Shown one piece after another: positions 26,124 through 34,510 of a stretch of DNA of 64,000 nt. Below the pieces are notes generated by a model. It saw nothing but the letters and a program-made list of their open reading frames with translations. It did not search any database and was not told the origin of the DNA. Made by a program: the position numbers and the translations under genes. Within the stretch, counting starts at the first letter, position 1, and every line of letters starts with the position of its first letter. Source of the DNA: JBLEFH01 sp047345645 (GTDB taxonomy: Bacteria; Pseudomonadota; Alphaproteobacteria; Rhodobacterales; Rhodobacteraceae). The stretch lies in NCBI GenBank assembly GCA_047345645.1, contig JBLEFH010000004.1; one strand, written 5' to 3'.

Positions 26124-27515
26124 TCAGTAACGGTAATGATCGGGCTTGAAGGGGCCGTCCGGGGTGACGCCGATATAGGCGGCTTGATCAGGCGAGAGCT
26201 TGGTCAGCTTCGCGCCGACACGCTCCAGATGGAGCGCGGCCACCTTTTCGTCGAGATGTTTCGGGAGGATATAGACCTTGTTTTCATACTGGTCGCCCTT
26301 CTCCCACAGCTCCATCTGCGCCAGCACCTGATTGGTGAAGCTGGCGGACATGACGAAGGACGGGTGCCCGGTCGCATTGCCAAGGTTCAAGAGACGGCCT
26401 TCGGACAGAAGGATGATCCGATTGCCCGACGGCATTTCGATCATGTCCACTTGGTCCTTGATATTGGTCCATTTGTGGTTCTTGAGGGCGGCGACCTGAA
26501 TTTCATTGTCGAAATGACCGATATTGCCGACGATCGCCATGTCCTTCATCGCCCGCATATGGTCGAGACGGATGATGTCTTTGTTGCCCGTGGTGGTGAC
26601 GAAAATATCGGCTTTTTCAACGACATCTTCGAGAAGGACGACCTCGAACCCGTCCATCACCGCCTGAAGGGCGCAAATCGGGTCCGCCTCTGTGATCACA
26701 ACGCGCGCGCCCGCGCCGCTGAGGCTGGCCGCCGAGCCTTTGCCCACATCGCCATAGCCGCAGACGACGGCGAGCTTGCCCGCGATCATGGTGTCCGTCG
26801 CGCGGCGGATGCCGTCCACAAGGCTCTCACGGCAGCCATATTTATTGTCGAATTTCGACTTGGTGACGCTGTCGTTCACATTGATCGCCGGGAAGGGCAG
26901 ACGGCCCTCGCGCATCAGCTGGTAAAGACGGTTCACGCCAGTGGTGGTTTCCTCGGTCACGCCCTGAATGGCGTCACGCTGGCGGGCAAACCAGCCCGGC
27001 GAGGAGGCCAGACGTTTGCGGATCTGTGCAAACAGCGCCTCTTCTTCCTCGGATTTCGGATCGGCGATGAGGTCCTCCTCACCGGCCTCAACCCGCGCCC
27101 CGAGCAGGATATAAAGCGTCGCATCGCCGCCATCGTCGAGGATCATGTTGGCCGGTTCATCCCCGAAATCGAAGATCTTGTCGGCATAGTCCCAATATTC
27201 CGGCAGCGTCTCGCCCTTGATCGCAAAGACCGGAACGCCCGATGCCGCAATCGCCGCCGCCGCGTGGTCCTGCGTTGAGAAGATATTGCAAGACGCCCAA
27301 CGCACTTCGGCGCCGAGCGCGACCAGCGTTTCGATCAGAACCGCCGTCTGAATGGTCATGTGGAGAGAGCCCGCAATCCGCGCGCCTTTGAGCGGTTTGC
27401 TGTCGCCATAATCGCGCCGCAGCGCCATCAGGCCAGGCATTTCGGTTTCGGCGATATCCAGTTCCTTGCGGCCAAAATCAGCAAGGGCAATGTCTTTGAC
27501 GATGTAATCGGTCAT
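26124..27515 (-). CDS. ahcY: S-adenosylhomocysteine hydrolase
   Basis: 463 residues, normal for the bacterial enzyme with the internal insert. The NAD-binding segment VVCGYGDVGKGSAASL and the C-terminal PDHYRY end are diagnostic. It splits S-adenosylhomocysteine to homocysteine and adenosine, relieving product inhibition of methyltransferases. I chose the ATG at 27515 (MTDYIVKD), 9 nt from a GGAGAGG ribosome-binding site; an in-frame reading to 27548 runs through the leader hairpin. It is the first gene of ahcY-metK. A TGTGATCACA palindrome lies at 26691 in the NAD-domain coding region. Confidence 0.95.
   Translation of the reverse strand: MTDYIVKDIALADFGRKELDIAETEMPGLMALRRDYGDSKPLKGARIAGSLHMTIQTAVLIETLVALGAEVRWASCNIFSTQDHAAAAIAASGVPVFAIKGETLPEYWDYADKIFDFGDEPANMILDDGGDATLYILLGARVEAGEEDLIADPKSEEEEALFAQIRKRLASSPGWFARQRDAIQGVTEETTTGVNRLYQLMREGRLPFPAINVNDSVTKSKFDNKYGCRESLVDGIRRATDTMIAGKLAVVCGYGDVGKGSAASLSGAGARVVITEADPICALQAVMDGFEVVLLEDVVEKADIFVTTTGNKDIIRLDHMRAMKDMAIVGNIGHFDNEIQVAALKNHKWTNIKDQVDMIEMPSGNRIILLSEGRLLNLGNATGHPSFVMSASFTNQVLAQMELWEKGDQYENKVYILPKHLDEKVAALHLERVGAKLTKLSPDQAAYIGVTPDGPFKPDHYRY
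26691..26700. repeat. TGTGATCACA palindrome in ahcY
   Basis: Reads Val-Ile-Thr within the NAD-binding domain of AhcY. Confidence 0.9.
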
Positions 27516-27518
27516 GTT

Positions 27519-27548
27519 GTGAGGCCTCTCCAATCGGATTGGCCCCAC
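27519..27548 (-). promoter_or_regulatory. ahcY leader hairpin that would hide the ribosome-binding site
   Basis: On the minus strand an 8-bp outer stem, GTGGGGCC with GGCCTCAC, encloses an inner stem CCAATC/GATTGG. The ribosome-binding site GGAGAGG (27525-27531) has its first GG in the inner stem and its last GG in the outer stem, 9 nt from the ATG. Folding would block initiation. It does not match the SAM/SAH, SAM-II or SAH riboswitch patterns known to me, so ligand or protein control is only a hypothesis. Confidence 0.45.
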
Positions 27549-27570
27549 ATGGCATAAATGGCATCTGTTG

Positions 27571-27593
27571 TGAAGCGCCTTGGCGGCGCTTCA
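27571..27593 (-). terminator. hairpin after the sugar dehydrogenase gene
   Basis: TGAAGCGCC (27571-27579) pairs with GGCGCTTCA (27585-27593), 5 nt past the stop of the PQQ-type dehydrogenase gene on the minus strand. There is no T-run on that strand (CACAACAG follows), so termination would be weak or Rho-assisted; the stem also sits in the ahcY leader. Confidence 0.45.
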
Positions 27594-27597
27594 GCCC

Positions 27598-28779
27598 TTA
27601 CTGCGGCGTCACTTTATAAAGGCCGCCATCATCCTCATCGGTGACGACCCAGATCGCGCCGTCGGCCGTTTCGGCGACGTCGCGGATGCGGCCGATATCG
27701 GGCAGATACCGCGCCTCGCCGGTCACTTGGCCACCCGACATGGTGAGCCGGACGAGGCCCGCCGGGTTGAGCGCGCCGATGACGAGCGTGTCTTTCCAGC
27801 CGTCAAAGAGATCGCCCTGATAGAAGAGCGCGCCCGAGGGGGCGATCACCGGGTCCCAGTAATAAACCGGCTGCTCCATGCCCTCGGCTTCAGTGATCCC
27901 GTCGCCGATAGGTTGGCCCGCATATTCAATGCCATAGGTGATGGTTGGCCAGCCGTAATTTTTGCCGGCTTCGGGCATGTTCAGCTCATCGCCGCCTTGC
28001 GGGCCATGCTCCACGGTCCAGAGCTGACCAGAGCTGTCGAGCGCCGCCGCCTGAATGTTGCGCAGGCCCATGGCATAGTTGCTCGGCAGGCCGAGATCGG
28101 GGTTGTCCTCGGGGATCGAACCGTCGGCATTCACCCGCACCAGCTTGCCGATATTGGTCTGCGGATCCTGCGCGAGCACGCGCGGCTCGGGATCCGACCG
28201 CTCGCCAAGTGTGATGAAGAGCGTGCCATCGGGCGCAAACACGAGGCGCGAGCCGAAATGCTTGTCCGATTGCCAAGCGGGCTGCTGCTGGAAAATCACC
28301 TCAACCGAGTCGACGCGGGTGTTGTCCTCGGAGAGAACGCCACGCGCGACCGCAGTCGCATTGGTGTTCTCACCGCGCGGCTCGGCATAGCTCCAGTAGA
28401 TCATGCGGGTGTCCGCGAAATCCGGCGAGAGCGTCACATCAAGCAAACCGCCCTGACCGCGCGCATCCACCTCCGGCAGACCTTGGAGCGGGTCAGACAG
28501 AGTGCCATCCGCCGTCAGCACGCGCATGTTGCCGGGCCGCTCCGTGATGATGAACCCGCCCTCGGGCAGAGGCTGTACGGCCCATGGATGATCGAGGCCA
28601 GACACAATCTGCTCCGCATTGAGCGTCACATCCGCGTCGATCTGCGGCGCGCGGGTCTGTTCAGGGAAAGCCGGTTCATAGGGCGCATTGGCCGCAGGTG
28701 TGGGGACCGGATCTTGTGCAACGGCTGGAAATGCCAGGCTGCCTGCAATCAAAAAAGTGGAAACGCGAATTTTGGGCAT
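27598..28779 (-). CDS. PQQ-dependent aldose sugar dehydrogenase-like protein (YliI/Asd type)
   Basis: 393 residues with an N-terminal signal peptide (about 21 residues, cleavage near FPAVA-QD), so periplasmic. The six-bladed propeller of the GSDH family is indicated by LDHPWAVQPLPEGGFIITER, GGLLDVTLSPDF, WTVEHGPQGGDELN and the final blades. E. coli YliI is a calcium- and PQQ-dependent aldose dehydrogenase, and that is the nearest role. No PQQ biosynthesis genes are in the window. It lies between the infB terminator and ahcY on the same strand and is probably its own unit. Substrate is unknown. Confidence 0.82.
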   Translation of the reverse strand: MPKIRVSTFLIAGSLAFPAVAQDPVPTPAANAPYEPAFPEQTRAPQIDADVTLNAEQIVSGLDHPWAVQPLPEGGFIITERPGNMRVLTADGTLSDPLQGLPEVDARGQGGLLDVTLSPDFADTRMIYWSYAEPRGENTNATAVARGVLSEDNTRVDSVEVIFQQQPAWQSDKHFGSRLVFAPDGTLFITLGERSDPEPRVLAQDPQTNIGKLVRVNADGSIPEDNPDLGLPSNYAMGLRNIQAAALDSSGQLWTVEHGPQGGDELNMPEAGKNYGWPTITYGIEYAGQPIGDGITEAEGMEQPVYYWDPVIAPSGALFYQGDLFDGWKDTLVIGALNPAGLVRLTMSGGQVTGEARYLPDIGRIRDVAETADGAIWVVTDEDDGGLYKVTPQ

Positions 28780-28856
28780 GACAACTCCTCCTGTTGCGCC
28801 ATTTTATGAGCGTAACAGTATAACGCGTAAAATTTGAAAAAGTTCATAGATAACTG

Positions 28857-28885
28857 AAAAGGGCGCCTCGGATGGGCGCCCTTTT
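28857..28885 (-). terminator. intrinsic terminator of the rimP-nusA-ylxR-infB operon
   Basis: AAAAGGGCGCC (28857-28867) pairs with GGCGCCCTTTT (28875-28885), an 11-bp stem with a 7-nt loop. On the minus strand the stem ends in TTTT, 24 nt after the infB stop. Confidence 0.85.
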
Positions 28886-28908
28886 GCTGGTTTCTCTTGT
28901 GCTTAGCC

Positions 28909-31428
28909 TTAGTCGAGGCTGCGCTTGTGCTCCGAAGTTTCGAAGATTTCGATGACATCGCCCTCGCGGATATCGTCGTAATTTTCAAAGGCCATCCCGC
29001 ATTCCTGACCGGCGCGGACTTCCTTGACCTCATCCTTGAAGCGCTTGAGCGTTTTCAGCGTACCTTCGTGGATCACCACATCGTCGCGCAGGAGGCGGAC
29101 CCCTGCGGAGCGGCGGGCGAGACCTTCGGTGACTTCGCAACCTGCGACCTTGCCGACGCCGGTGACTTTGAAGACCTCTTTGATCTTCGCGTAACCGATG
29201 AACTCTTCGCGCAGCTCGGGCGACAGCAGACCTTCGGCGGCCTGTTTAATGTCGTCCACCAGATCGTAGATGATCGAGTAGTAACGGATCTCCACGCCCT
29301 TCTGGTTGGCGGCTTCGCGGGCAGGGGCGTTTGCACGGACGTTGAAGCCGATGATCGGCGCGGAAGACGCTTCCGCCAGACCCACATCGCTCTCGGTGAT
29401 CGCGCCGACGCCGGAATGCAGCACCCGCACGCGAACCTCGTCATTCCCGAGCTTCTCCATCGCCTGAACAATGGCCTCGGCAGAGCCCTGCACATCGGCC
29501 TTCACCAGAACCGGCAGCTCAGCGACGTTTTCATCCGCCTTCGCTTTCGCCATCATCTGATCCAGCGTCACGGCGGCACCGGCTGCGGCGCGCTTGTCCT
29601 TGGCAACCTGCTGACGATACTCGGCGATCTCGCGGGCCTTGCCCTCGTTTTCGACCACGTTGAGCACGTCACCCGCTTCCGGCGTGCCGTTGAGACCCAG
29701 CACCTCGACGGGCACGGACGGACCCGCTTCTTCCACACGGTCGCCCTGATCGTTAATGAGCGCGCGGACCTTACCCCACTGCTCACCGACAACGAAAATA
29801 TCGCCGCGTTTCAGGGTGCCGTTCTGCACGAGAACCGTCGCGACCGGGCCGCGGCCCACATCGAGTTTCGCCTCGATGACCGCGCCTTCAGCGGCACGGT
29901 TCGGGTTGGCTTTGAGTTCAAGCAATTCAGCCTGAAGCGCGATGTTTTCCAGAAGCTCATCAAGACCTTGGCCGGTATGCGCGGAGACCTCCACATCAAG
30001 CACATCGCCGGACATTTTCTCGACGATCACCTCATGCTGGAGAAGCTGCGTGCGCACCTTGTCCGGGTCCGCGCCTTCACGGTCGATCTTGTTGATCGCC
30101 ACGATCATCGGTACGCCAGCGGCTTTCGCGTGGCTGATCGCTTCGATCGTCTGCGGCATCACCGCGTCATCGGCGGCGACCACGAGAATGACGATATCCG
30201 TCACATCCGCACCGCGCGCCCGCATCGAGGTGAAGGCCGCGTGGCCGGGCGTGTCGAGAAAGGACAGCACCGAGCCATTGTCGGTCGTGATCTGATAGGC
30301 CCCGATATGCTGGGTGATCCCGCCAGCCTCGCCAGAGACGATGTTGGTCTTGCGGATCGCATCGAGCAGCGAGGTTTTCCCGTGGTCAACGTGGCCCATG
30401 ATCGTAATAACAGGCGCACGGTTTTCGAGATCCGCCTCTTTATCCTCAACGGTATCAATCGCTTGCTCAACATCAGCATCGGACACGCGGACCACTTTGT
30501 GACCGAATTCCTCAACCACAAGGGTCGCGGTGTCGGCGTCGATGGTCTGATTCTGCGTTGCCATAATGCCGTTTTGCATGAGCATCTTGACCACTGCGGC
30601 GGATTTCTCGGCCATGCGGTTGGCAAGCTCCTGAACGGTGATCGCGTCCGGCACCTGCACGTCGCGGGCGACCTTCTCGCGGTTCTCGTTCCCGCCTTGC
30701 TGGCGGCGCTTGTCCTTCTCGGCGCGGCGACGCATCGCAGCAACCGAGCGCTGACGCCCGCCACCTTCACCGCCGAGCGCCTGATTGATGGTTAGCTTGC
30801 CGGAGCGGCGGCGATCATCCCCGCGGCCTTTCCCGCTGCGATCATCCTGCGGTGCTCCGCGATCATCGCGGCGCGGCTCTTTCTCGGGGCGGCCCCCACG
30901 CTCTGCACCCTTGGCCGAACGCGCTTCTGCCGCCTGTGCCGCTGCCGGATCGGGCGCGGCAGCGGGCTTGTCGGTCTTGGGCTTCGCGGCTTTCTTGGCC
31001 TCGGCTTCGGCCTTTTTCTTGGCCTCTTCAGCCTGACGCGCTTCTTCCTCGGCGGCCTTGCGGGCCTCCTCTTCGCGCTCCTTGTCAGCCTTTTCCTTGC
31101 GCAGGCGCTCCATCTCTTCGACGCGGCGCTTTTCCTCGTCGGCGAGTTTCTTGCGGTCCGCATCGGCGGACGCCTGAGCGGCTTCCAATGCCTTGCGGCG
31201 ACGCTCGAACTCGGCATCCGAGAGGTTCTTGCCGCCCATCTGATTGCGCACGGCCGCCTTCGGCGCATCCGCCTTGCTCGCGCCCGTTTTCGGCACAACC
31301 ACTTTCTTACGCTTCACCTGAACCTCGACCGATTTCGACCGGCCATGGGAGAAGCTCTGGCGCACCTGGCTCTTTCCAGCTTTCAGCCCCAGTGTTTTCT
31401 TGTCGTCTTTGCCCGTCGTATCGCTCAT
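28909..31428 (-). CDS. infB: translation initiation factor IF-2
   Basis: 839 residues. A long charged N-terminal region (about 75-215) is rich in Glu, Lys, Arg and Ala and is predicted to be helical; the IF2_N motif follows (about 255-310). The GTPase domain starts at about 338, with the G1 loop GHVDHGKT at 345-352, DTPGHAAF (G3) and NKID (G4), and then domains II-IV. It brings initiator fMet-tRNA to the 30S subunit. Its ATG overlaps the ylxR stop (ATGA). It is the last gene of the operon and is followed by a strong terminator. No internal in-frame start was pursued, though shorter IF2 forms exist in E. coli. Confidence 0.97.
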   Translation of the reverse strand: MSDTTGKDDKKTLGLKAGKSQVRQSFSHGRSKSVEVQVKRKKVVVPKTGASKADAPKAAVRNQMGGKNLSDAEFERRRKALEAAQASADADRKKLADEEKRRVEEMERLRKEKADKEREEEARKAAEEEARQAEEAKKKAEAEAKKAAKPKTDKPAAAPDPAAAQAAEARSAKGAERGGRPEKEPRRDDRGAPQDDRSGKGRGDDRRRSGKLTINQALGGEGGGRQRSVAAMRRRAEKDKRRQQGGNENREKVARDVQVPDAITVQELANRMAEKSAAVVKMLMQNGIMATQNQTIDADTATLVVEEFGHKVVRVSDADVEQAIDTVEDKEADLENRAPVITIMGHVDHGKTSLLDAIRKTNIVSGEAGGITQHIGAYQITTDNGSVLSFLDTPGHAAFTSMRARGADVTDIVILVVAADDAVMPQTIEAISHAKAAGVPMIVAINKIDREGADPDKVRTQLLQHEVIVEKMSGDVLDVEVSAHTGQGLDELLENIALQAELLELKANPNRAAEGAVIEAKLDVGRGPVATVLVQNGTLKRGDIFVVGEQWGKVRALINDQGDRVEEAGPSVPVEVLGLNGTPEAGDVLNVVENEGKAREIAEYRQQVAKDKRAAAGAAVTLDQMMAKAKADENVAELPVLVKADVQGSAEAIVQAMEKLGNDEVRVRVLHSGVGAITESDVGLAEASSAPIIGFNVRANAPAREAANQKGVEIRYYSIIYDLVDDIKQAAEGLLSPELREEFIGYAKIKEVFKVTGVGKVAGCEVTEGLARRSAGVRLLRDDVVIHEGTLKTLKRFKDEVKEVRAGQECGMAFENYDDIREGDVIEIFETSEHKRSLD

Positions 31429-32042
31429 TCCGTTCGTCCCTTTCCGGCTGCTGCATCGGGGCGCATCCCCGCGAGCCGCAGCCCTTCCTGCCTGACACGA
31501 TCCGTAAGTGCATCCGGCAGGAGCGCCGCATGTATCACATGATCGCGGCCAAATGCCAAACCCAATTCGTCCGCATCCAGCGTTGTAATGTAGCTATTTT
31601 GGCCCTTGGGAGGCCTCAGCTTGGATTTCCCGCTGTCCGAGCCGTCGGAGGCCTGGACCAGCAGCGCCGCACCATCCATCAGTGCGGCTTTTGTCTTTTC
31701 GAATCCGGCCACTGCGAGCCCGGCCTTCCGGGCCATGGCAATGAGCGAAATCAGACGCTCGGCGAGCAGGCGATCCACCGTCTCGGCCAAACCTTCGGGG
31801 ATGGTCACCCCCTGTTTGGCCGCGCGGGCGAATGCGTTTTTCTTGATCGCCTGCGCCAAAGCGTCGCGGCGCGCGGACACCCAAAGCCCGCGCCCCGGCA
31901 ATTTTCCGGCAAGATCCGGGACCACTTGCCCTTCCGGTCCGACGACGAAACGGATCATCTCCGCCTTATCGCCGCTTTCCCTTGTGGCTATGCAACGCCG
32001 CTCGGGCGCTGCATGTTCCCGTCTCGCTCCGCCTCTGCTCAC
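31425..32042 (-). CDS. ylxR: YlxR (DUF448) - L7Ae-like fusion RNA-binding protein
   Basis: 205 residues. The N-terminal YlxR domain (about 10-90) has RRCIATRESGDKAEMIRFVV and GRGLWVSARRDAL. A second domain (about 95-190) resembles the L7Ae/L30e fold of YlxQ, with LISLIAMARKAGLAVAGFEK. In Bacilli the two are separate neighbouring genes between nusA and infB; here they are one polypeptide, as in other Alphaproteobacteria. YlxR has been linked to RNase P and to gene regulation, but the role here is open. The start is GTG at 32042, overlapping the nusA stop (GTGA), and its own stop overlaps infB. Confidence 0.85.
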   Translation of the reverse strand: MSRGGARREHAAPERRCIATRESGDKAEMIRFVVGPEGQVVPDLAGKLPGRGLWVSARRDALAQAIKKNAFARAAKQGVTIPEGLAETVDRLLAERLISLIAMARKAGLAVAGFEKTKAALMDGAALLVQASDGSDSGKSKLRPPKGQNSYITTLDADELGLAFGRDHVIHAALLPDALTDRVRQEGLRLAGMRPDAAAGKGRTE

Positions 32043-33673
32043 TCTTCAGCGTCACCTTCTTCGGTTTCGGTCGTCTCGTCACCCTCTTCCTCTTCATCCG
32101 AAGCGAAAGCCGCGTGATATTCCTCTTCCGAGATAATGCCGAGAGCCAGACGCGCATTCATAATGAGCGTTTGCGCTTCGGTCAGGTCCACGTCGAATTT
32201 TTCGAGCAGGCCCTCATCCTTCACGCGCTTGCCATCGACCACAGTGTGACCGCCAGCCAGCTCCCAATCTGCGCAGGTTGCGAACTCGTCGAGGGTTTTG
32301 ATGCCATCCTCTGTGAGCGCTTCGATCATTTGGGGGCTGAGGCCCTCAAATTCAACCAGACTGTCCTCTGCACCAAGCTCGCGCGCATGAGCGAGAGCCT
32401 TCTCGTTGATCTCATCGAGGCTTTCGCGGGCGCGGGCCTGAAGCTCTTCCGCCGTCTCATCGTCGAAACCATCAATCGAGGCAATCTCTTCGACGTCGAT
32501 ATAGGCGACTTCCTCAAGGGTCGCGAAGCCTTCCGACACGAGAAGCTGGGCCACGGTTTCATCGACATTCATCGTGTCCATGAAGAGTTGGCTGCGCTCG
32601 GCAAATTCCTTCTGGCGACGCTCAGACTCTTCGGATTCGGTCATGATGTCGATATCAAACCCGGTGAGCTGGCTCGCCAGACGGACGTTCTGACCCCGGC
32701 GACCAATCGCTAGCGACAGTTGATCATCTGGCACCACCACTTCGATCCGGTCTGCATCTTCGTCGATCAGCACCTTGCTGACCTCGGCGGGCTGCAGCGC
32801 GTTCACAAGGAAGGTCGGCGCATCTTCCGTCCAGGGGATAATGTCGATTTTCTCGCCCTGAAGCTCGCCGACAACCGCCTGAACGCGGCTCCCGCGCATA
32901 CCCACACAGGCCCCGACCGGGTCGATCCCGCTGTCATGGCTGATCACGGCAATCTTCGCCCGGCTGCCCGGATCCCGTGCCACGGCCTTGATGTCGATCA
33001 CGCCATCATAGATTTCCGGCACTTCCATCTTGAACAGCTCGGCCATGAATTCCGGCGCGGTGCGCGAGAGGAAAATTTGCGGGCCGCGCGTCTCCGGACG
33101 CACATCGCGGATATAGGCGCGGATCCGGTCGCCATTGGCATAGGTCTCGCGATTGATAAGCTGGTCACGGCGGATCACCGCCTCGCCCTGGCCCACATCG
33201 ACAACCACATTGCCATATTCGGTCCGCTTCACAACGCCATTGAGAATGGTGCCGATCCGGTCCTTGAATTCATCATACTGCTTGGCGCGCTCGGCCTCGC
33301 GGACTTTCTGCATGATGACCTGCTTGGCGCTCTGCGCGGCGATCCGGCCCATTTCGGGCGGCGGCAGTTCATCTTCCAGAACATCGCCAATCTGCGCGTC
33401 GGCTTGTTCCTCGCGCGCATCTTCAACGGTGATCTCCGTCCACTGGTTCTCCACCTCTTCAACAACCGTGCGGCAACGGGTCATCCGCAGCTCGCCGGTT
33501 TTCGGGTGGATCTCGGCGCGGATGTCATATTCCGCCCCGTAACGCGAACGCGCCGCCTTGGCATAGCTCTCTTCCATCGCCTCACGCACCAGCGCCGGGT
33601 CAATCATCTTCTCCCGCGCCACCGCATTTGCGATTTCAAGCAATTCCAAACGGTTAGCCGATGTAATGCTCAT
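32039..33673 (-). CDS. nusA: transcription termination/antitermination factor NusA
   Basis: 544 residues. An N-terminal RNA-polymerase-binding domain (about 1-125), an S1 domain (about 135-200), two KH domains (with GACVGMRGSRV and LAIGRRGQNVRLASQL) and two C-terminal helix-hairpin-helix repeats (about 370-510) are followed by an acidic tail. NusA promotes pausing and takes part in termination and rRNA antitermination. ATGA overlap with rimP and TGA/GTG overlap with ylxR show tight coupling. The boxA leader at the right end of this window is a natural target of NusA complexes. Confidence 0.96.
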   Translation of the reverse strand: MSITSANRLELLEIANAVAREKMIDPALVREAMEESYAKAARSRYGAEYDIRAEIHPKTGELRMTRCRTVVEEVENQWTEITVEDAREEQADAQIGDVLEDELPPPEMGRIAAQSAKQVIMQKVREAERAKQYDEFKDRIGTILNGVVKRTEYGNVVVDVGQGEAVIRRDQLINRETYANGDRIRAYIRDVRPETRGPQIFLSRTAPEFMAELFKMEVPEIYDGVIDIKAVARDPGSRAKIAVISHDSGIDPVGACVGMRGSRVQAVVGELQGEKIDIIPWTEDAPTFLVNALQPAEVSKVLIDEDADRIEVVVPDDQLSLAIGRRGQNVRLASQLTGFDIDIMTESEESERRQKEFAERSQLFMDTMNVDETVAQLLVSEGFATLEEVAYIDVEEIASIDGFDDETAEELQARARESLDEINEKALAHARELGAEDSLVEFEGLSPQMIEALTEDGIKTLDEFATCADWELAGGHTVVDGKRVKDEGLLEKFDVDLTEAQTLIMNARLALGIISEEEYHAAFASDEEEEGDETTETEEGDAEE

Positions 33674-34236
33674 TCTTCGTCATCCTTTTCGGTCTCGATC
33701 TCGTCGAACTGGCCCTCGTCCAGCTCCTTGTTTTTCTGTGCCTTGAGGCTCTCGGCGATCAACTCGTCGGTAAGAACCAGCTTCGCCTCCGCCAGAAGAT
33801 CAAAGGTCAGCCCCACGGTGCCTTCCTCGATCTCGATCAGAACTTCGCCGTCCTCGACGCCTTGCAAAACGCCCTTAAAATTCTTGCGCCCATCAATCAG
33901 ATCATTGGTGGTCAGCTTGGCGTGATAGCCTTCCCAGCGCTCAAAATCCTTAAACCGGGTTAACGGCCGGTCGATCCCCGGAGAGGAGACCTCCAGCGCA
34001 TATTCCCCCGCCACCGGGTCCTCCACATCGAGCAGCGCCGACACCGCCGTCGAAATTTCGGCGCAATCATCGACTTCAATCGTCCCGTCCGGCTTCTCCG
34101 CCATGATCTGAAGCGTCGTTTTCTTCCCGCTCATCAGACGCAGGCGCACCAGCTCATAGCCCATCCCTTCGATGAGCGGACGAACCATATCCGCCAGCCG
34201 CCGGTCAATCGCCGCTTTTGCAATCAAATCGGACAT
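33670..34236 (-). CDS. rimP: ribosome maturation factor RimP
   Basis: 188 residues. Recognisable segments are MVRPLIEGMGYELVRLRLMS at the N-terminal domain and VSSPGIDRPLTRFKDFERW at the hinge between the two domains. RimP assists maturation of the 30S subunit. I chose the ATG at 34236 because AAGGAG lies just upstream; a frame extension to 34269 has no similarity. It is first in rimP-nusA-ylxR-infB and is preceded by an attenuator-like terminator and a good promoter. The C-terminus carries an acidic extension (about 160-188) of unknown role. Confidence 0.94.
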   Translation of the reverse strand: MSDLIAKAAIDRRLADMVRPLIEGMGYELVRLRLMSGKKTTLQIMAEKPDGTIEVDDCAEISTAVSALLDVEDPVAGEYALEVSSPGIDRPLTRFKDFERWEGYHAKLTTNDLIDGRKNFKGVLQGVEDGEVLIEIEEGTVGLTFDLLAEAKLVLTDELIAESLKAQKNKELDEGQFDEIETEKDDEE

Positions 34237-34266
34237 ATCACTCCTTGGAACCTGCGTCCCCGGATA

Positions 34267-34290
34267 CAAAAAAACGGGCCCGCGGCCCGC
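34267..34290 (-). terminator. attenuator-like terminator in the rimP operon leader
   Basis: On the minus strand CGGGCC and GGCCCG form a stem followed by seven T residues, ending about 30 nt before the rimP ATG. A second hairpin with a TTCG loop (GAGGC/GCCTC, about 34306-34319) lies just upstream in the same leader. Because both are downstream of the apparent promoter they would act by attenuation of the nusA operon. Confidence 0.7.
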
Positions 34291-34335
34291 TACATTTTCC
34301 GGTGGGAGGCCGAAGCCTCGCCGCTGTTGAGCCTG

Positions 34336-34364
34336 TATATACGCCCGGTTCCCACCGATTGCAA
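34336..34364 (-). promoter_or_regulatory. sigma70-type promoter for rimP-nusA-ylxR-infB
   Basis: On the minus strand TTGCAA (34359-34364) and TATATA (34336-34341) are separated by 17 bp. Transcription would start near 34328, giving a leader of about 90 nt containing the two hairpins. The remaining 34365-34510 stretch towards the divergent gene is AT-rich and shows nothing I recognise beyond its likely promoter. Confidence 0.65.
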
Positions 34365-34510
34365 GCGGATAAGAAGAGAGGCATTTTTATCGTATTCGCA
34401 GCGCTTTAACGAGAAGATTTAGCTAAAATCTAAGAGGAAATAATTTTCTGTTAAAACTTTTTCCTGAGTCGTTTGGCTATACCTACAGCTTGCAACATAA
34501 GGGGTGAGCT

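Noticed and set aside
27516..27597. SAM/SAH, SAM-II or SAH riboswitch upstream of ahcY
   Set aside because: Neither the conserved loop sequences nor the pseudoknot pairing of these classes could be found; only a hairpin masking the RBS is supported.
28897..30795. 632-codon open frame on the plus strand opposite infB
   Set aside because: Antisense shadow of infB; His/Asp/Arg-rich and without domain.
34237..34510. Initiator tRNA gene upstream of rimP, as metY in E. coli
   Set aside because: No T-arm sequence or cloverleaf can be drawn; the region holds a promoter and two leader hairpins.
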